A stretch of 64,000 nucleotides of DNA from an uncultured Alphaproteobacteria bacterium (GTDB taxonomy: Bacteria; Pseudomonadota; Alphaproteobacteria; Caulobacterales; Caulobacteraceae), in the NCBI GenBank assembly GCA_903822175.1, contig CAIJOB010000014.1:62001-126000 (forward strand). The letters are read 5' to 3'. Position numbers and translations under genes: made by a program. The notes below the pieces were generated by a model, which saw only the letters and a program-made list of their open reading frames with translations, was not told where the DNA came from and did no database searches. Within the stretch, counting starts at the first letter, position 1. Each line of letters starts with the position of its first letter. Positions 60,070-64,000 of this stretch are shown one piece after another.

Positions 60070-61140
60070 TCAGGCCGCGCGGCGCGCCTCGCGGAAGGAC
60101 ACCAGCCGACCGGCCGCCTCATCCCACAGCGCCAGGCGGGCGCAGCGGAAGCTCGCCCAAAAGCCGACCCGGCTCATGGCGTTCAGCTCTGGATGATCCT
60201 GCAGCACCTTGGGCAGGCGATAGAAGGGGATGCGGCTCGACAGGTGGTGAACGTGATGGATGCCGATGTTGCCGGTAAACCAGCGGAGCGGTTGCGGCAG
60301 GTCCAGGTGCGAACTGCCGGCCAGGGCCGCGTCATCGCGCTTCCATTCGCCGTTCCGCATCCAGACGGCCCCGTCGAACTGATGCTGCACATAGAACAGC
60401 CAGACGCCGATGGTCGCCGCCAGCAGCATGGTCACCACATTGACGATCAGCACCGGCGCCAGGCCGAACAGCCAGACGAGCCCGCCGATCCCTGCCAGCG
60501 CGCCAAGGCTGTTGCCCATGACGCTGGCCCACGGCCGCCACCCCTCGCGCATCATGCCCATCGGCAGGCGCTGGCTGATCAGGAAGACGTAGATGGGGCC
60601 GATGCCGAACATCACTACGGGATGGCGATAGAGCCAATAGCCGAAGCGGCGCACGGGCGAAAGTGCGCGGTATTCCTCGACGGTAAGGGTCTCGATCACG
60701 CCGAGATTGCCACGGCGATCCAGGTTGCCGTGGGTCGCATGGTGCGCGGCGTGGCTCTGACGCCAGTAGTGGTAGGGCGTGATCGTGAAGACGCCGGCGA
60801 TGCGGCCGACCCATTCATTGGCCTGGCGCTGGCGGAAGAACGAGCCGTGGCCACAGTCGTGCTGGATCATGAACAGGCGGACCAGGAAGAAGGCCGCGGG
60901 GACGGTCAGCAGTAGCGCCGCCCACCAGAGACCCCGGGCATGCAGCTCCCAGGCGATCGCCCAGAGCGCCAGCAGCGGCAAGAACGTGACAGTGATCTCG
61001 AAGATGCTGCGGGCCGTCTTGGGCTCACGATAGGGCGCGAGAATCTTCGACCAGGCGCCGGCCGGCGTTTTCTCTGCAGCCGTTGTCGGCGCGGCCATCG
61101 TCGTCGGGCTTTCGCTGGCGGTCTGGGAAGGGGTGCTCAT
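60070..61140 (-). CDS. Membrane fatty-acid desaturase
   Basis: A 356-residue diiron desaturase. The three histidine boxes are HDCGHGSFF, HAAHHATHG and HHVHHL (FTGNIGIHHVHHLSSRIPFYRLP), matching acyl-lipid desaturases of the DesA/delta-12 type. Four membrane segments flank them (for example ALLLTVPAAFFLVRLFMI and VLIVNVVTMLLAATIGVWLFY). It would introduce double bonds into membrane lipids. It starts 36 bases after hisD and has its own terminator, interrupting an otherwise conserved gene order. Confidence 0.93.
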   Translation of the reverse strand: MSTPSQTASESPTTMAAPTTAAEKTPAGAWSKILAPYREPKTARSIFEITVTFLPLLALWAIAWELHARGLWWAALLLTVPAAFFLVRLFMIQHDCGHGSFFRQRQANEWVGRIAGVFTITPYHYWRQSHAAHHATHGNLDRRGNLGVIETLTVEEYRALSPVRRFGYWLYRHPVVMFGIGPIYVFLISQRLPMGMMREGWRPWASVMGNSLGALAGIGGLVWLFGLAPVLIVNVVTMLLAATIGVWLFYVQHQFDGAVWMRNGEWKRDDAALAGSSHLDLPQPLRWFTGNIGIHHVHHLSSRIPFYRLPKVLQDHPELNAMSRVGFWASFRCARLALWDEAAGRLVSFREARRAA

Positions 61141-61176
61141 GTGCGCTCAGAACAAGGTTTGATTGCGGCCAAGGGC

Positions 61177-62460
61177 TCAGCCCTGCCCCATGCGAATGGC
61201 GGCCGAGCGGGCGTGGGCGGGGAGTCCTTCGGCCTCCGCCAGCGCGACCGTCGCCGGCGCCAGGCGCGCGAAGGCGGCTTCGTCGCACTTCACGATCGAG
61301 GTCCGCTTGAGGAAATCATAGAGCGACAGGCCCGAAGAGAATCGCGCCGCCCGGCTGGTCGGCAGCACGTGATTTGAACCGGCAACATAGTCGCCAATTG
61401 CTTCCGGCGCATGACGTCCCAGGAAGATCGCGCCAGCATGCCGCACCCGGTCGGACAGCCGCTCGGGGTTCTCCACCGCGAACTCGACGTGCTCCGGCGC
61501 GATCCGGTCCACCAGCCTCGGCGTCTCGCTGAGCGGGGCAATCACCACCGCCCCGTGGTCGCGCCAGGACGCCGCGGCGTCCTCGCCGGTCGAGAGCGTC
61601 TTGAGCTGCTCGGCGACAGCCGCCTCGACCTGTGCGGCGAAGGTTTCGTCGTCGGTGATCAGGATGGATTGGGCGGCCGGGTCGTGCTCGGCCTGGGACA
61701 ACAGGTCGGCGGCGATCCAGTCTGGCTTGTTCGCCCCGTCCGCCACCACCACGATCTCCGAGGGGCCGGCCAGTGCATCGATGCCGACCGCGCCATAGAC
61801 CCGGCGCTTGGCCGCGGTCACGAAGGCGTTGCCGGGCCCGACGATCTTGTCGACCGGGCGGATCGGCCCGGCGCCGTAGGCCAGCGCAGCCACCGCCTGC
61901 GCGCCGCCGACCCGCCAGATCTCATGCACGCCCGCCGCCTTGGCCGCCGCCAGCACCGCGGGCTGCAGCCGCCCGGGCGGGGTGACCATGGCGATGCGCT
62001 CGACGCCGGCCACGGCGGCCGGCACGGCGTTCATCAGGACGGTTGAGGGATAGGCGGCTCGCCCGCCCGGAACATAGATGCCGACCGCCTCCAGCGGCGT
62101 CCAGCGCCAGCCCAGCTCGACGCCAGCCTCATCGGTGAAGCGTAGGTCCGCAGGCCGCTGGCGCGCGTGATAGCTGCGGATTCGCTCGGCGGCGAAGGCG
62201 ATGGCGTCGCGCACCGCCTGCGGACAGGCCGCGGCGCCGGCCTCGATCTCGGCCTCGGTGACGCGGATCGAGTTCTCGTCCAACTCGACGCGGTCGAAGT
62301 CCTTGGCGAAGCGCAACAGCGCCGTCAGGCCCTCGGCGCGGACGGCGGCGATCACATCGCGCACCACCGCGTCGACCTCTTCCGGTGTCTCGCGGCGCTC
62401 TTCGATGAAGGCGGTGAAGGCCGTCTCGAAATCGGGATCTGTGAAACGGAAGCGGCGCAT
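61177..62460 (-). CDS. hisD: Histidinol dehydrogenase
   Basis: A 427-residue zinc enzyme doing the last two oxidations of histidine biosynthesis. [78 protein letters not shown] (family signature), [15 protein letters not shown] and [13 protein letters not shown] are intact. The C-terminal catalytic tail includes [19 protein letters not shown]. It lies 64 bases after DUF2948 in the murA-DUF2948-hisD order typical of Alphaproteobacteria. Confidence 0.97.
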   Translation of the reverse strand: MRRFRFTDPDFETAFTAFIEERRETPEEVDAVVRDVIAAVRAEGLTALLRFAKDFDRVELDENSIRVTEAEIEAGAAACPQAVRDAIAFAAERIRSYHARQRPADLRFTDEAGVELGWRWTPLEAVGIYVPGGRAAYPSTVLMNAVPAAVAGVERIAMVTPPGRLQPAVLAAAKAAGVHEIWRVGGAQAVAALAYGAGPIRPVDKIVGPGNAFVTAAKRRVYGAVGIDALAGPSEIVVVADGANKPDWIAADLLSQAEHDPAAQSILITDDETFAAQVEAAVAEQLKTLSTGEDAAASWRDHGAVVIAPLSETPRLVDRIAPEHVEFAVENPERLSDRVRHAGAIFLGRHAPEAIGDYVAGSNHVLPTSRAARFSSGLSLYDFLKRTSIVKCDEAAFARLAPATVALAEAEGLPAHARSAAIRMGQG

Positions 62461-62524
62461 GGCGCGGCCTCTTTAACGACGTGTGGCCCCGAGCGCCATG
62501 GCGCCGCGCCTAATCCTTGTGAGC

Positions 62525-62974
62525 CTAATCTTTGTGAGTGGGCGCCCTGGGCGTCGGCCACGGCTCGGAGATGTCGGCCAGCACCGCGTCGACGCATTCC
62601 ACGACCGCGCGCAGATCACCGCCGCCGGCGCAGCTGATCGTTACGATGCCGCCGGGCGCCTCGCCCTCGTCGAAGGTGACGGCCAGGACCTCAAGCACAG
62701 CGTCGCGCGCGTTGCAGCGGATTCGGCGCGCCTGGACGTTCAGCACGCCACCCAGTTGCAGGCCCGAGCGCACCCGCACGCCGCCGTCGGCCTCCCAGCA
62801 ATAGCGGTTGAACGCGATGGTCAGCCGCCGCGCCTTGGCCTCGTAGGTGATGTCGCCGACCTTGGCCACGGCGTCCTGCATGGCGGCCGACAGGATCGCC
62901 AGATCGTCGGCGTCCTGAGCCAGCAGGCGGAGCGGCCCGATCTTTTGCTTTGGCTCAATCTCCTTGGCCATCAA
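62525..62974 (-). CDS. DUF2948 family protein
   Basis: A 149-residue soluble protein of the DUF2948 family. [46 protein letters not shown] is the characteristic opening; the rest covers the expected length. Function unknown; nearly always found between murA and hisD in Alphaproteobacteria. Its start overlaps the murA stop (62971-62974). Confidence 0.92.
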   Translation of the reverse strand: MMAKEIEPKQKIGPLRLLAQDADDLAILSAAMQDAVAKVGDITYEAKARRLTIAFNRYCWEADGGVRVRSGLQLGGVLNVQARRIRCNARDAVLEVLAVTFDEGEAPGGIVTISCAGGGDLRAVVECVDAVLADISEPWPTPRAPTHKD

Positions 62975-64000
62975 TCCTCTTCGCCTTCCCCGTCGCCCTT
63001 GATCCGGCGAATCTGGGCGCCGCAGGCGGCGAGCTTCTCCTCGAGCCGCTCGAACCCACGATCCAGGTGATAGACGCGGTTGACCATCGTCTCGCCACGC
63101 GCGGCGAGCCCAGCGATGACCAGGCAGACCGAAGCCCGCAGGTCGGTGGCCATAACCTGGGCGCCTTCCAGCGACGCCACGCCGCGCACCCGCGCCTCGC
63201 CGCCCTGCACGATGATGTCCGCGCCCAGACGGCGTAGCTCCGGGGCGTGCATCAGCCGGTTCTCGAAGATCGTTTCGCGGATCACGCTCTCGCCATCGGC
63301 GAGCGTCATCAGCGCCATGAAAGGCGCCTGCAGATCGGTCGGAAATCCCGGATAGACGGCAGTCTCGAACTCCACCGCCTTCAGGAGCGCCCCGTTGCGC
63401 CGCACGGTCAGCCCGTCGTTGTGTGGGATCACCTCAACGCCGGCCTCGACCATCTTGTCGATCATCGCCTGGATGAAATCTGTGCGGGTCCGCGTCAGCC
63501 GCACCTCGCCACCCGCCATGGCCGCGGCCAGCGCATAGGTCCCGGTCTCGATCCGATCGGGCATCACCGCATGCGTCGCGCCGTGCAACCGGCTGACGCC
63601 CTGGATGCGGATGGTTGAGGTCCCCGCCCCGCTGACCTTGGCGCCCATGGCATTGAGGCAGTCCGCGAGGTCGATCATCTCCGGCTCGCAAGCCGAATTG
63701 GTCAGCAGCGTCTCGCCCTGCGCCAACACCGCCGCCAGCATGGCGTGCTCCGTGGCGCCGACAGAGGCGAACGGGAAATCGATAGCCGCGCCCTTCAGGC
63801 CGCGTGGAGCCTGGGCGTAGACATAGCCTTCGTGCAGGTCGATCCGCGCGCCGAGCGCTTCCAGGGCCTTGAGGTGGAGATCCACAGGCCGCGCCCCGAT
63901 GGTGCAACCTCCGGGCAGCGAGACCTTGGCCTGGCCGGTGCGCGCCAGCAGAGGTCCCAGCACATTGAACGAGGCCCGCATCTGGCGGACCAGATCGTAG
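62971..64000 (-). CDS. murA: UDP-N-acetylglucosamine 1-carboxyvinyltransferase, 5' end outside window
   Basis: First committed enzyme of peptidoglycan synthesis. The frame is open to the window edge ([22 protein letters not shown]), about 90 residues after the real start. The catalytic Cys loop is visible: [64 protein letters not shown] and the C-terminal [45 protein letters not shown] are conserved. It heads the housekeeping block. Confidence 0.97.
   Translation of the reverse strand, partial: YDLVRQMRASFNVLGPLLARTGQAKVSLPGGCTIGARPVDLHLKALEALGARIDLHEGYVYAQAPRGLKGAAIDFPFASVGATEHAMLAAVLAQGETLLTNSACEPEMIDLADCLNAMGAKVSGAGTSTIRIQGVSRLHGATHAVMPDRIETGTYALAAAMAGGEVRLTRTRTDFIQAMIDKMVEAGVEVIPHNDGLTVRRNGALLKAVEFETAVYPGFPTDLQAPFMALMTLADGESVIRETIFENRLMHAPELRRLGADIIVQGGEARVRGVASLEGAQVMATDLRASVCLVIAGLAARGETMVNRVYHLDRGFERLEEKLAACGAQIRRIKGDGEGEED

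Overview
The window is a GC-rich, densely packed chromosomal segment from an alphaproteobacterium, most likely a member of Caulobacteraceae such as Phenylobacterium or Caulobacter. The main evidence is the block murA-DUF2948-hisD ... UPF0262-phosphatase-infA-maf-RNase E/G-yacG-tRNA-Phe, the exbB-exbD-tonB order, and a tRNA-His with discriminator A73, a trait of one alphaproteobacterial clade. This placement is inferred from gene content and remembered synteny, not from a database search. No prophage, insertion sequence, integrase or CRISPR array was seen.

Layout, left to right. 1-2.4 kb: sulfite assimilation and siroheme (cysI partial, DUF2849, cobA/cysG type). 2.6-3.9 kb: a LysR regulator and a chorismate mutase. 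3.9-8.3 kb: an unusual family of three related alpha/beta-hydrolase-like proteins, one fused to a glycosyltransferase, with an HPt protein and tRNA-Lys between them. 8.4-12.3 kb: a secreted DUF6351 protein, a possibly degenerate GGDEF/EAL protein and a small SWIB protein. 12.5-17.8 kb: a divergent tripartite drug-efflux locus (NodT-type outer membrane factor, DHA2 transporter, TetR, PaaI-type thioesterase, HlyD/EmrA adaptor). 17.8-23.3 kb: an RTX protein, an Lrp regulator, an acyl-CoA synthetase, an XRE regulator and a small protein. 23.4-27.6 kb: a sugar-acid operon (lactonase, IlvD/Edd dehydratase, SDR, KDGal kinase). 28-36 kb: two large hybrid histidine kinases, one with nine tandem HAMP-type units and an apparent one-base frameshift. 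36.4-39.3 kb: a MotA/MotB- or ZorA/ZorB-like membrane pair followed by an exported hydrolase. 39.3-41.2 kb: an alpha/beta hydrolase and an AraC regulator. 41.4-47.5 kb: glutamate synthase gltB-gltD. 47.7-51.4 kb: MBOAT/AlgJ-type O-acylation genes with a lipoprotein. 51.6-53.9 kb: a DUF418 membrane protein, tRNA-His and a membrane-bound LytTR regulator. 54-56 kb: exbB-exbD-tonB. 56.7-64 kb: the conserved housekeeping block, with a fatty-acid desaturase inserted.

The parts most worth a second look are: the ZorAB/MotAB-like pair, which lacks both an OmpA-type domain and Zorya effectors; the poly-HAMP kinase, split by a single-base frameshift and built from nine exact 276-bp units resembling fungal group III kinases; and the three-member hydrolase-like family with shared motifs G-x-S-x-[GS], P-L-E-P-x-R and G-H-[DN].
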